Of a stretch of 11,871 bases of DNA, positions 1 through 8,035 are shown piece after piece. The position numbers and the translations under genes were made by a program. Location of the stretch: assembly GCA_045537045.1 (NCBI GenBank), contig JAZSOS010000018.1:1-11871 (forward strand), written 5' to 3'. Within the stretch, counting starts at the first letter, position 1. Each line of letters begins with the position of its first letter. The stretch comes from SIG480 sp045537045 (GTDB taxonomy: Bacteria > Bacillota > Clostridia > Oscillospirales > JAAYXM01). The notes beneath the pieces are model-generated. The model made no database searches. It was not told the DNA's origin and saw only the letters and a list, made by a program, of their open reading frames with translations.

Positions 1-1475
1 CCGTATACCGAGCCGAACATTGCCGCACTTCCCAGCGCAGGGTTTAGTGTACCTAATGCCACGCTTGGTGCCATATTTGCAATAGAGGTTGTCATATCAT
101 AAGCAACCTTGCCCACACCTTTTGCATTATCACTTATATACTGTGATGCATATCTTGTTGCACTTGTCGGTATTGCATCCTTTGAAAGTAACTGCTCAAC
201 TCCGCCGGTAAACTGTTCGAGTCCCGCATACGCCGCATACGGAAGATACATAAGCGCACCGCCGTCCAACACCGCTTCCCCTGTTTCTTTGCCTTTACGC
301 GCGGTTAACTCCGGTTCAAGCTGTTTTAAATAGCTGTTTGCGTTTTCTGTTCCTTCTTTATTTTTGAGGTATGTATATATTCTCTTTTCCTCGTCTGTTG
401 CATAGCTGAGATATTCGGGGTGTTCAAGTCCGGAAATATATATCTTTCCGTCACCTGATGAGGATACGCTTTCAAAATCCGGAAGAGAGGGAATAGAGTT
501 TATATACCTCTCCCGCCGTCTCTCTGCCGCTTCCTTTGCACGCCTGATTTCTTCTTCAAGCGCACGTCGTTCTTCCGCTATCCTCTCATCCCCCGCAAAG
601 CCATAGCCCTGTCTGCGGCTTTCAAGCAAGCGGTCAGTCCAATAATCGTTATCGCGCAGTTTTTCCTCCGCCGCTTCGATGTCAAAGTTTTCATACCTTG
701 CATCCGCTTCCGCCTGTTGCCGCGCTCTGTAATTCTCCCGAACATTAGCATCCCGTTCATCGCGGGATTGGGTTTGTGTGGTATTTGTATTCGTTGCTGT
801 CTGAGTTTTCCCCTGCGTATTGTTTTGGGGCGTTGCCGCGTTTGTGACATACGTTGCAGCACCGTTTATGTGTTTTCCAATATTTTGCCCTGAAAACTCA
901 TTCTGCATTTCCTCATATGCCGCCTCAAGTTCTTCCTTCGTAGGCGGTCTTGTTGTACTGCCGGATGTTGATGCAGTGGTGCTATATTTATTAGCCGCGT
1001 TTACATAGTTTGTATACGCCGGATATCTGCTTCCGTTTGGTCGGTACGGGAGCGTTGTCACTTGTGTGGGAGTTCTTCCATACTCTCCCGCACTTTGTCC
1101 GGTTCGCGGAACAGTGCCCAGAGATTTTTCCCGCAACGCTTTATGGTCACGCTCTTCTATTCTTTTAAGCGATTCGTCCACAAGCGTCATTCGCTCTTCG
1201 CGTTCCCAATCCGTTCTTGCCCCGTCCACCTCATAGAAGCCTTCAAGAAACAATCGGTGATTCCAACCCTTAAGGGGATCATCGTCAGACCGCGAAAACG
1301 GCTCGTGCTTCGGCTCTTTTGTGATTGTTGATGTGGCTTGTCTCCTTGCGTTTTGATTATCCTTCACGATAGGCAACGGTGTTGTTTTTTCCTGCTTTAC
1401 CGAAGAAAGCCCCATCGTTTCCATAGCCTTATCCTTATCACGCAAAGCCCATAACCAATTCATTTTATTTGCCAT
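1..1475 (-). CDS. Large phage internal-virion-like protein, N-terminal 491 codons (partial)
   Basis: An open frame runs from an ATG at 1475 past the left edge, so only the N-terminus is visible. The start has a ribosome binding site, AAAGGATGTG, at 1481-1490. The protein begins MANKMNWLWALRDKDKAM. Visible parts are: a charged N-terminal third; a Thr/Gln/Asn-rich low-complexity linker (about residues 205-238, including TQTATNTNTTQTQ); a charged coiled-coil stretch (about 296-325); a motif EKRIYTYLKNKEGTENA continuing to LEPELTARKG (about 363-395); then Ala/Gly-rich, weakly hydrophobic sequence (about 403-491) that looks like the start of membrane-active helices. From memory, the EKxxYxYLxxxxGxxxAxxYLxxLEPEL pattern occurs in very large structural proteins of clostridial prophages; this was not checked. 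It follows the portal gene on the same strand. I infer an ejected internal virion protein or tape-measure analogue. The exact role is not established. Confidence 0.8.
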   Translation of the reverse strand, partial: MANKMNWLWALRDKDKAMETMGLSSVKQEKTTPLPIVKDNQNARRQATSTITKEPKHEPFSRSDDDPLKGWNHRLFLEGFYEVDGARTDWEREERMTLVDESLKRIEERDHKALREKSLGTVPRTGQSAGEYGRTPTQVTTLPYRPNGSRYPAYTNYVNAANKYSTTASTSGSTTRPPTKEELEAAYEEMQNEFSGQNIGKHINGAATYVTNAATPQNNTQGKTQTATNTNTTQTQSRDERDANVRENYRARQQAEADARYENFDIEAAEEKLRDNDYWTDRLLESRRQGYGFAGDERIAEERRALEEEIRRAKEAAERRRERYINSIPSLPDFESVSSSGDGKIYISGLEHPEYLSYATDEEKRIYTYLKNKEGTENANSYLKQLEPELTARKGKETGEAVLDGGALMYLPYAAYAGLEQFTGGVEQLLSKDAIPTSATRYASQYISDNAKGVGKVAYDMTTSIANMAPSVALGTLNPALGSAAMFGSVY

Positions 1476-1526
1476 TTATTCACATCCTTTATTGTATATT
1501 ATTTTTTGTTTTTTGTAAATCCCTTT

Positions 1527-1556
1527 TCAAAGGGGTTCGCAAGAGAACCCCTTTGA
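1527..1556 (-). repeat. Perfect 12-bp inverted repeat (hairpin) between the portal and large-protein genes
   Basis: The arms TCAAAGGGGTTC (1527-1538) and GAACCCCTTTGA (1545-1556) are perfectly complementary with a 6-base loop. The hairpin sits in the only sizeable gap of the late operon, just after the portal stop codon. On the minus-strand transcript it is not followed by a U-run, so it is a poor intrinsic terminator. It could protect an mRNA 3' end or reduce read-through. A second short stem, CCCTTT/AAAGGG at 1521-1534, shares one arm and would be mutually exclusive with it. Confidence 0.6.
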
Positions 1557-1563
1557 GGTGTTT

Positions 1564-3159
1564 TTACATCGGTAAAGCCGTGCCCGGCATACCCGAGATT
1601 CCCTGCATCGGTGTTCCGGGTTGTGGTATCTGCGGTTGTTGCATCTGTTTCATTTCCCGTTCGCTCTTGAGCTTTGCAATTATCTTGCTCTTATTTCTAA
1701 GATACTGCTCCGGTATTCCCTCAAGATATGTGATGACATCCGATATAACTCCTTTTGTGAAGAGATTGTCCATCGTCTGTACCTGCATAAGCTCGCTCCA
1801 GTACGCCGCAGAACCGATATCCACCTTCAGGCTCAGCTCAACTGCACTGTCATCCGAGAAATTGAAATACTCAGCCTTAACCTCGCCGTCTTCTCCGCTC
1901 TGAACCTCACGCAGGCCGTAATCCGCGCTCATCATATCCACAAGCGTCCTCACATAGTCCTCTGTAAATCGGTTATATGCAAGCTTCTGCAATTCAAGCG
2001 GCATTGCCGATGCCTTCTGCGTTGCTATTATCGCAGAGGTATTCTGTGGATTGATGTTTCCCAGTGCCGCGTCCGATGCTCCCATAAACTCAAGCGTATA
2101 TTGTATCATCTTGTCTATAAGCTGCATAACCTGCACAGACATATCCGCCCCGCGAAAGCTTGAGGCAACCGCCTCATTCGGATTTCCTACAACGCCTATC
2201 GCCTGTCCTACCTTGTTTGTCCACGACGATATTTTTGTAGCATCGTATATAGTCTTGGGAAATGCATTCGCCTTTGCCGAGTGTATCGCCATGGCAAACA
2301 GCTGATTTATGCTTATCTGATTGGGAATCAGCCCCGTTATCGCCGCCACGCCGTGATATGAATTTTTCACCTTTTCCCACTGCATAATTGCCATAGGATA
2401 GCGGTGATACTTGGTATCCCATGCCTTGCGTATAATCTTGTCACGCGTTGTTTTCATTGCACGGATAGTTCCGTTTTCGCGCCAGAATTTTACAAGCACG
2501 GTTGCAAGCTCGCATCCGTCATTATTTCTGCTGATGCTGTAAGATTCATATTCGCTGTCCGGCCGTATCTCCATTGCCTCGCCCTTACTCATCCCGTGTT
2601 CTATAGCTTCCGCACGCACGGCATGAATATTTTTCCGGAGCGCCACTATTATGTACGGTTGCTTCTGAAGATCGTTCATATGCGGATTCCCGAAAAATAC
2701 ATTCGTGTTTTCCACAACCTCGCATGTTATACCTCCCGGTACCACCTGTCCCGTTTCCACTGTCGGGTCAAAATAGAAATACAGTATTCCGTCACCGTCC
2801 ACCGCGGCATTTCTTATAACCTCGCGGGATTTTTCCTTTATTGATGCCAGTTCTATAACCTTTTCCACCTCGCGTGACCATATTCCGGCATTTTTTCTCC
2901 GTTGTTCTGTAGCAATAAAAGGTGTGAAGGCTATCCCGATATCATCGGCAACTATCATTGATATAAAGTAATTCACAACTCTTCGCAGCACGTTTATAAC
3001 CGGCTTTGCAAGGTCAGGAGCATTAACTCCCTCCCATTGCTTTCCTATAAAGAAGTTCTCATTTTTCTTAACGGTTTCGTACAAATCAATGCCTTTGTTG
3101 TACGAAACTCCTTTCTGATACTCCTGCCATACCTCAGCCGGTGTTCTACCTGTTCTCAT
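1564..3159 (-). CDS. Phage portal protein
   Basis: This is a 531-residue protein that forms the head vertex ring through which DNA is packaged and ejected. Its N-terminus (NENFFIGKQWEGV, then KPVINVLRRVVNYFIS) is typical of portals of the SPP1 gp6/P22 gp1 type. In the middle, NSYHGVAAITGLIPNQISIN and GASDAALGNINPQNTSA resemble the stem/wing core followed by the conserved portal helix. The C-terminus is Met/Gln/Pro-rich and probably flexible. I chose the ATG at 3159 because AGGAGGAG lies 7 bases upstream (3167-3174). An in-frame ATG at 3189 would add ten residues (MTEQDRRSQI) but has no visible ribosome binding site. The start overlaps the end of the upstream small membrane protein gene by 14 bases, which suggests translational coupling. 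The assignment rests on motif recognition, without a database search. Confidence 0.85.
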   Translation of the reverse strand: MRTGRTPAEVWQEYQKGVSYNKGIDLYETVKKNENFFIGKQWEGVNAPDLAKPVINVLRRVVNYFISMIVADDIGIAFTPFIATEQRRKNAGIWSREVEKVIELASIKEKSREVIRNAAVDGDGILYFYFDPTVETGQVVPGGITCEVVENTNVFFGNPHMNDLQKQPYIIVALRKNIHAVRAEAIEHGMSKGEAMEIRPDSEYESYSISRNNDGCELATVLVKFWRENGTIRAMKTTRDKIIRKAWDTKYHRYPMAIMQWEKVKNSYHGVAAITGLIPNQISINQLFAMAIHSAKANAFPKTIYDATKISSWTNKVGQAIGVVGNPNEAVASSFRGADMSVQVMQLIDKMIQYTLEFMGASDAALGNINPQNTSAIIATQKASAMPLELQKLAYNRFTEDYVRTLVDMMSADYGLREVQSGEDGEVKAEYFNFSDDSAVELSLKVDIGSAAYWSELMQVQTMDNLFTKGVISDVITYLEGIPEQYLRNKSKIIAKLKSEREMKQMQQPQIPQPGTPMQGISGMPGTALPM

Positions 3160-3388
3160 AATCTGACTCCTCCTGTCTTGTTCCGTCATAATCTAAAAGA
3201 TTTTTCCACTGCCCGAAAAGGCTTATATTCTCTTTGTCAGGAAGCTGTTCCGGTTTCTTCTCTGTTTCCGTTTCTACTTCCGACTCCGGAATATCTGCGG
3301 AAAGAAGTCTTTCAAAAACCATTCCCGCTCCGAATATAATCGCGCCAATAAGTGTTGATATCATACACCATGCCACAGTTCTCACCAT
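3146..3388 (-). CDS. Small single-span membrane protein of the phage late operon
   Basis: The product is 80 residues. A hydrophobic segment at residues 5-24 (VAWCMISTLIGAIIFGAGMV) predicts one N-terminal membrane helix. It is followed by an acidic, Glu/Lys-rich linker (ESEVETETEKKPEQLPDKEN) and a short soluble tail. I do not recognise a family. The gene overlaps the stop of the preceding gene by 7 bases (ATGGTGA) and its own stop lies inside the portal start region, so it is translated between two virion genes. GAGG sits directly against the ATG, too close for an ideal site, so translation may depend on coupling to the upstream gene. Possible roles are a holin-like, ejection-associated or superinfection-exclusion protein. 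None is supported beyond size and topology. Confidence 0.65.
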   Translation of the reverse strand: MVRTVAWCMISTLIGAIIFGAGMVFERLLSADIPESEVETETEKKPEQLPDKENISLFGQWKNLLDYDGTRQEESDYENR

Positions 3389-4290
3389 CCTCTCACAGCG
3401 CGGTACAGGTCGTTAAGGCTTACTCCCAGCGTGTCCGCAATTTCCTGATTTGAAAGCCCGTACTCGCTCGCCAATATATCTGCGCGTCTCCAAAGCTCCT
3501 TTTCCCATGCACGCGCTCTCTCCTGCTCCTCAGCTGCCCACTCCCGCTCATACATCTGCCTGTTCCACAGTTCGTTGTTTGCGTTTATCCCCGCATTGTA
3601 GGCAAGGTTGTTCTGAGCCGCAATTGCCTCTGCGGCTTCAATGCCGTGGCGGTAAACAAGCTGCTCATAATCCGCAATGGCATTTGCAAGCTCAATGTCG
3701 CCGTTATACTGCGCATCGCGGTATGCACGGTCAAGCTCCTGCAGATACGCGTTGCGCGAAAGTATGTTCTGTCCAAGTGCCTGCTGATATGTATTGGCAA
3801 GCTGCATTTTTGAGGTTTCGGCATATCCCGAGTTTGCAAGACCTATTTTTGCTCGCTGTTCCTCTGCCGCACCGTAGGGATTGGATGCATTGACATACGC
3901 CTGATAAGCCACTCGGTTTGCCTCCTCATACCGTGTCTGTGCATCCCGCTTATTATCATTTATATTGTCGAGTGTACGCGAGGTCGCGGCGTTTATTGCA
4001 TCTTTCCTCGCATCATACGCCGCACCGAGATGTCCTGCGCTCTGCTTGTATGCCGCGCTCATGTCGTTTGCAATGCTCGCGGGTGTTTTCACCCCTCCCG
4101 CTCCCGTAAGCGTAAACGTTCCGCCTGCCGTAGGTACTGTCGAGCCGATGTCAACACGCGTGGTACCGTTTTCATCCTTATAAGTTTTTCCGTCAATTAT
4201 ATATCCCTGCGCGTTTTTTCCGTCCGGTGTCTGATAAATAACTCCGGTCGTCTTTTTTTGTTTGTTGTTTATAAAAGTATTCGTATTCAT
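3382..4290 (-). CDS. Ala-rich coiled-coil phage structural protein with HTH-like C-terminus
   Basis: The product is 302 residues, with a strong GGAGG just upstream of the ATG. Residues about 1-75 contain a Thr/Gly-rich beta-like region (GYIIDGKTYKDENGTTRVDI). Residues about 75-270 are Ala/Asn/Gln/Tyr-rich and helical with many charged residues, typical of long coiled coils in scaffold, ejection or pilot proteins. The last 30 residues (SNQEIADTLGVSLNDLYRAV) read like a helix-turn-helix of the kind that follows a recognition linker. The gene lies between the nozzle-like gene and the small membrane protein in a run of late genes, so I infer a virion-associated or assembly protein. P22 gp7/gp14-like ejection proteins are a plausible analogy by composition and context only. 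No family was recognised with confidence. Confidence 0.75.
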   Translation of the reverse strand: MNTNTFINNKQKKTTGVIYQTPDGKNAQGYIIDGKTYKDENGTTRVDIGSTVPTAGGTFTLTGAGGVKTPASIANDMSAAYKQSAGHLGAAYDARKDAINAATSRTLDNINDNKRDAQTRYEEANRVAYQAYVNASNPYGAAEEQRAKIGLANSGYAETSKMQLANTYQQALGQNILSRNAYLQELDRAYRDAQYNGDIELANAIADYEQLVYRHGIEAAEAIAAQNNLAYNAGINANNELWNRQMYEREWAAEEQERARAWEKELWRRADILASEYGLSNQEIADTLGVSLNDLYRAVRGW

Positions 4291-4309
4291 TAAAAACCTC
4301 CAAATTAAA

Positions 4310-6367
4310 TTATTTTTTTGTTTTCCCGTAGAAAAACCGTATTATTATTCCGCCTATGCCAAAGGAATTATTCACCTTGTCATTGCGGCAGATTATCTGA
4401 ATAGCCCCGTATTTTTTTATCCGCGTATTAAACGGAACAACGCAGTAGCGCATCGCATCATTTCCCCTTCGTATTCCGGTTTTCACCGCAACCTTCTGCT
4501 CCGTCTCACGGTCGGTACGCACAATCACGGTAACAGCAGAGTGTGGATTGGACTTCAGCATCACTCCCGAGCCGGTTTTCACAAGTGTCTTCTCCTGCAT
4601 AAAGCTCCCGTCGCTTGAAAGGTTTGTTGCCCATTCGGCGACAATAGCCTCACCGTCATCGGAGTATGCCTCACCACTTTCCGTATCAAGATCTGTATTA
4701 AACTTGCAAAGCCGTCCGTCCTCTGTTCCGAAAAATAATTCTCCGTCATCTTCATATAAAGCCGTTGCCGGAATGTTCGTCCAGTAATACCACTCATACT
4801 CAAACGTATTTGTTGCGTTTCTGGTATATTGCTTCTGCGCCGCATCGGCAACGTATGCATTCCCGCCCGTGCAGAGGATGAGATACCCGTTCCATTCACA
4901 CATCAGTGCATTCTTCAGGTCATCTTCCTCCAGCAGTCGCTTATTTACGCGTGTCGAGCGGATATTCAGCGCACGTTCATTTGAAATATCCTGCATTCCG
5001 ATAGCGTAAACTCCATTTCGTGTCAAGTACAGCGGGTCATCAAGGAATGTGCAGACCGCGCTCATTGCTATTGCGCCGAGTCCGGATGTCCCGTGCTTTA
5101 CCGGAAAAATTACTGTTCCATCGGAAAGCGTTGAATATGAGCGCATATAAATGGTTGCATCGTCGCCGTCGCTTTTCAGTATCGCCTGCTCACTTCCAGT
5201 GCGCAGATATCCCATTATACGGCTTGAGTCCATCCCTATCTCTGTATAGTTTATATCGGGAACATACAACGGGTCATTAACGCCTGAGTACCAATCAACA
5301 TTTGGATAATCGGGATTCCCTGAAAAAAATAGCCTGTTTTCAAAAACGTCCATAACCGTGCACTTTCCTATTCTGTCGGCATACCCTTCAATCTCGTGTG
5401 TAAACTCTATTGAAAAGTTGTCCACCCCCGCGGTATAGCTGTACCCGTTAAGCGCACCTGTGTTGATAGAGCACGCTATATAAGAGGCATTGCGGCTTTG
5501 CTCATCGGCTATCCGCAGCACATATCCGTTGCCGCTACGGATAGTGAATGTGTTTAAAAACTCCGTGTTTACCCCTGCCGCTTTTCCGGAAGCTTCGCCG
5601 TAATCCACGTAGTCTAATGCGGGATCATACACTATGCTGAAAATGGTATCTCCAGTCGTAATGCATTTCATTGTGACCCGCGTTCTTTTGTCAATAATCG
5701 AATCAAGCACGAACATGTTCAGCCCTGAACTGGACATACAAAAGGTGTTTTTGCGTTTGCCCGAAACAAGATTTATCGCTACGTTTTCAGGTACTGCTCC
5801 TTCACTTAGCCAGTTCCCTTTACTATCTTTAAAAACCCCATTTTCCTCCCAGTTATTGTATACGTCGCAAATAAACGGATTTGTTCCCGAAAGCGGCAAA
5901 GGTGCTCTGGACATAAGCGTTATTGGGGCATACATATCCTCAAATTCACCTGCGCGCACACAGGCTTCTCCATCAAACACAAGGTATTCCTCTCCCGTGA
6001 GAATGCATAGCTTTCCTTTGAAATATCTCCCCTGTGAACGTGCATCCGCAACTCCGCCTATAAGCTCGGTCACTTCTCCGTCCTCAATCTTATAAACGGA
6101 CGTTCCCGCATGAATTACCATACATTGTTCTTCTTCCGCGCCGAAACTGAAAATCCCGTTCACCCGCGCTCCAAGAGTCTGCACCGTCCTCCAGCCCAGC
6201 CGCTTTTCCGGAAATCCATCGGTGTCGGAAATAAGGTTCTTCGCATCAGGTGAATGTTCATCATCCACCATCGATGCATCACGGGAAAAATCAACGCCAC
6301 GGAAATTTCCGTATTTTTTCGTGTATACCGTGTTCGGTGACACGGCAATTCTTGAGGCATTTGCCAT
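4310..6367 (-). CDS. Phage tail nozzle/hub-like protein (beta-rich, 685 aa)
   Basis: I chose the ATG at 6367 because GGAGGAG lies 5-6 bases upstream. An in-frame ATG at 6394 would add nine residues (MNFLKGGDF) encoded by the ribosome binding site itself and the end of the terminase gene. The protein is almost entirely beta-strand-like and has repeated blade-like patterns such as CMVIHAGTSVYKIEDGEV, GKLCILTGEEYLVFDG, and later DGELFFGTEDGRLCKF. It also carries FSGNPDYPNVDWYSGVNDP (about residue 345). That signature I associate with phage tail-tube/nozzle proteins of the T7 gp12 and P22 gp10 kind, which plug and extend the portal in short-tailed phages. Position directly after the large terminase is unusual for this role. 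The structural role is well supported; the exact homologue is inferred. Confidence 0.75.
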   Translation of the reverse strand: MANASRIAVSPNTVYTKKYGNFRGVDFSRDASMVDDEHSPDAKNLISDTDGFPEKRLGWRTVQTLGARVNGIFSFGAEEEQCMVIHAGTSVYKIEDGEVTELIGGVADARSQGRYFKGKLCILTGEEYLVFDGEACVRAGEFEDMYAPITLMSRAPLPLSGTNPFICDVYNNWEENGVFKDSKGNWLSEGAVPENVAINLVSGKRKNTFCMSSSGLNMFVLDSIIDKRTRVTMKCITTGDTIFSIVYDPALDYVDYGEASGKAAGVNTEFLNTFTIRSGNGYVLRIADEQSRNASYIACSINTGALNGYSYTAGVDNFSIEFTHEIEGYADRIGKCTVMDVFENRLFFSGNPDYPNVDWYSGVNDPLYVPDINYTEIGMDSSRIMGYLRTGSEQAILKSDGDDATIYMRSYSTLSDGTVIFPVKHGTSGLGAIAMSAVCTFLDDPLYLTRNGVYAIGMQDISNERALNIRSTRVNKRLLEEDDLKNALMCEWNGYLILCTGGNAYVADAAQKQYTRNATNTFEYEWYYWTNIPATALYEDDGELFFGTEDGRLCKFNTDLDTESGEAYSDDGEAIVAEWATNLSSDGSFMQEKTLVKTGSGVMLKSNPHSAVTVIVRTDRETEQKVAVKTGIRRGNDAMRYCVVPFNTRIKKYGAIQIICRNDKVNNSFGIGGIIIRFFYGKTKK

Positions 6368-6380
6368 AAAGTCTCCTCCT

Positions 6381-7691
6381 TTAAGAAAATTCAAGTAAAT
6401 TGTCTATCTGTTTATCAAATTCGGGTTTGTCGCCGTCATCAACCCGTGAAATCACTGCTGGAACCGGTCTTCCTGCAACAAAATAGCGTATTGCGTCCGG
6501 TGCGTGGGTTAGCTCATGCGGAGTGTTCGCCACGTCATTTGGATTTTTTGAATCTACCGATACCGCAGGTAGCGTGCGGATTAAGTTTGTACAATTTGAA
6601 AAAATGCGGAGATATGCACCCACCTCTCCCGTTTCGTCGCGAAACGGCGAAAGCCATTCTTTCAGGTTGTACCACCCTTGCACGCGTTCATTCCTCGCTG
6701 CAGTTACCGGAACCCCGTTTTCCGCAAATATCTGCGCCGCGCTCTTGCCTGTATCCTGACGTCTGTTCCACAAATCCGGAGGTGCGATATAACTGTGGAT
6801 TTTTTCATCCGTTGCTTCACGGATTTTCCGTGCCGCTTCGGATATGATAAGCCCGCTCTCGTATATTTCACGATAGACATACGCCCGTCCCCACGTGTCC
6901 ATTGCAATCCAGTATCCTGCAAGCATATCAAGCCCATAGTCCATGACAAAATATCTTCTCCAATGCTTTGGTATTTCAAACGGAGAAATAACGTGAACAT
7001 CCCGGTTCCACTCCGTAAAATACTGCCCGTCAAAAATGTCCCAGTTTCCGTAAAGAAGCGCCTCCCTGTCTTTTTTTGAAAGCTTTTCAAGTCGCTTTAC
7101 GTATCCCGGATCTGCTTCCATCAAAAAAGTATTGTCCGTAACGCGTGAAGGAATAAAAACCCTTCCAAGGTGTTCTTCATTCGGTGCGCCCGTGTCTATA
7201 AAGCGTGCTTTCACCCATGTGTGTCCTATTCCTCCCGGATTAGTTGAGCTTTTTATCTGCTTGGGATATGTGTTAGCCCCGCGCACACGTGAAAGGAGAT
7301 ACACATACATACCTTCTGTAAAATGCGTCAACTCGTCAAAACGAATAATGTCATATTCCGCCGACTGATACCGGTAGACATCGTTCTCTGAATCACAGTA
7401 TCCGAAGTCTATAACCGAGCCGTTCCTGAATACTCCTTCGTGGCGTGATGCTTTATAAGTGAAAAGCTCACGCGGATAAAGCTCCAGCGCCGTTCTAACC
7501 AACGATTTTTCAAGCTCTGGGAGCGTGCGGCGCAAAATGAGCTGCTTTGATCTCGGATATTGCAGAGCGAAAAGTAGGGCATCAACAAGCTGACCGTATG
7601 ACTTTCCTCCCCCTGCTGCACCTCCAAAAAGCACCTCGCCTGATTTTGCATAGATAAAATCCCTTTGGCGCGGAGTTATGCTAATTTCCAT
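6381..7691 (-). CDS. terL: Phage terminase large subunit (ATPase/nuclease)
   Basis: This is the motor that cuts concatemeric phage DNA and pumps it through the portal. Numbering from the ATG at 7691: Walker A GGAAGGGKS at about residues 23-31, Walker B YDIIRFDE at about 113-120 with the catalytic Glu, and the coupling motif SSTN at about 148-151. The C-terminal RNase H-like nuclease begins near FVMDYG (Asp about 251) and ends near HAPDAIRY (Asp about 399), the expected acidic metal ligands. At about 436 residues it is full length. The start is uncertain. The ATG at 7691 gives MEISITPRQRDF, a typical terminase N-terminus, and overlaps the upstream stop by 11 bases. A TTG at 7703 would add four residues. 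It follows the small-subunit gene and precedes the nozzle-like gene in one operon. Confidence 0.95.
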   Translation of the reverse strand: MEISITPRQRDFIYAKSGEVLFGGAAGGGKSYGQLVDALLFALQYPRSKQLILRRTLPELEKSLVRTALELYPRELFTYKASRHEGVFRNGSVIDFGYCDSENDVYRYQSAEYDIIRFDELTHFTEGMYVYLLSRVRGANTYPKQIKSSTNPGGIGHTWVKARFIDTGAPNEEHLGRVFIPSRVTDNTFLMEADPGYVKRLEKLSKKDREALLYGNWDIFDGQYFTEWNRDVHVISPFEIPKHWRRYFVMDYGLDMLAGYWIAMDTWGRAYVYREIYESGLIISEAARKIREATDEKIHSYIAPPDLWNRRQDTGKSAAQIFAENGVPVTAARNERVQGWYNLKEWLSPFRDETGEVGAYLRIFSNCTNLIRTLPAVSVDSKNPNDVANTPHELTHAPDAIRYFVAGRPVPAVISRVDDGDKPEFDKQIDNLLEFS

Positions 7692-7968
7692 CCGTGCCGT
7701 CAAGCACCTTCACGACAACATCAAAACCACGCTGTTCTTCTTCGCTTTGCACACCCGCGTTATCGCAAAGAATCTGCTCGATAAATTGTGCCGCTTTAAG
7801 GTCTCCTTCAAGACCTTTTTTAACCTGTGCGAGGGCAATAGCCTGCAAAACGCTCGGAGTTTTTTTCACTTCGACCGGAACTCCGAGTTTTTCAAGGTAT
7901 GACGGCTCAACCTTTTTGCGCACGATTTTTGCAAGCTCACCTCTTATTGTACTTTTTGCATGTGCCAT
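7681..7968 (-). CDS. terS: Terminase small subunit-like protein
   Basis: This 95-residue protein is encoded directly upstream of the large terminase and overlaps its start. I chose the ATG at 7968 (MAHAKSTIRGEL) because GGAGGTGA lies just upstream. A GTG at 8019 would extend the frame through the leader terminator hairpin and is unlikely. The protein is helical and basic at its N-terminus. The stretch SVLQAIALAQVKKGLEGDLK, followed by AAQFIEQIL, matches the pattern 'AI...A...KGD.KA...I...' seen in small, atypical terminase small subunits of Firmicute phages (recalled, not searched). Its usual job is recognising the packaging start on phage DNA. The N-terminal HTH domain typical of larger TerS proteins is not obvious. 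Assignment depends strongly on position. Confidence 0.7.
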   Translation of the reverse strand: MAHAKSTIRGELAKIVRKKVEPSYLEKLGVPVEVKKTPSVLQAIALAQVKKGLEGDLKAAQFIEQILCDNAGVQSEEEQRGFDVVVKVLDGTDGN

Positions 7969-7989
7969 GCTCTCACCTCCTCTCCATGC

Positions 7990-8020
7990 AAAAAAAGTGC
8001 ACACCGAAAGGGTGTACACT
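7990..8020 (-). terminator. Intrinsic terminator in the leader upstream of terS
   Basis: On the minus strand the sequence AGTGTACACC-CTTTC-GGTGTGCACT forms a 10-bp stem (one G-U pair) with a 5-base loop, followed at once by a run of seven T. This is a textbook rho-independent terminator. It lies 22 bases before the terS start codon, between a candidate promoter (8036-8044) and the gene. It may therefore attenuate the phage late transcript, or it may simply end the host methyltransferase transcript, whose stop is at 8128. Confidence 0.8.
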
Positions 8021-8035
8021 CTTCAGGCTGTGATA

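Noticed and set aside
578..862. Minus-strand 94-codon frame within the large virion gene
   Set aside because: It is an Arg-rich alternative frame of the same strand gene, which is continuously open in the main frame from 1475 to the window edge.
1491..1517. Minus-strand promoter-like pair TTTACA / TACAAT with a 17-base spacer before the large virion gene
   Set aside because: The predicted start would fall inside the ribosome binding site at 1481-1490, so the transcript would lack it. The A-rich sequence makes a chance match likely.
1621..2844. Long plus-strand open frames opposite the portal gene
   Set aside because: They are antisense to a clear portal protein, have no convincing ribosome binding sites and encode Cys/His/Arg-rich, protein-unlike sequences.
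7969..8019. N-terminal extension of the small terminase subunit from a GTG at 8019
   Set aside because: The extension is encoded by the terminator hairpin and the ribosome binding site of the ATG at 7968, which is ideally placed.
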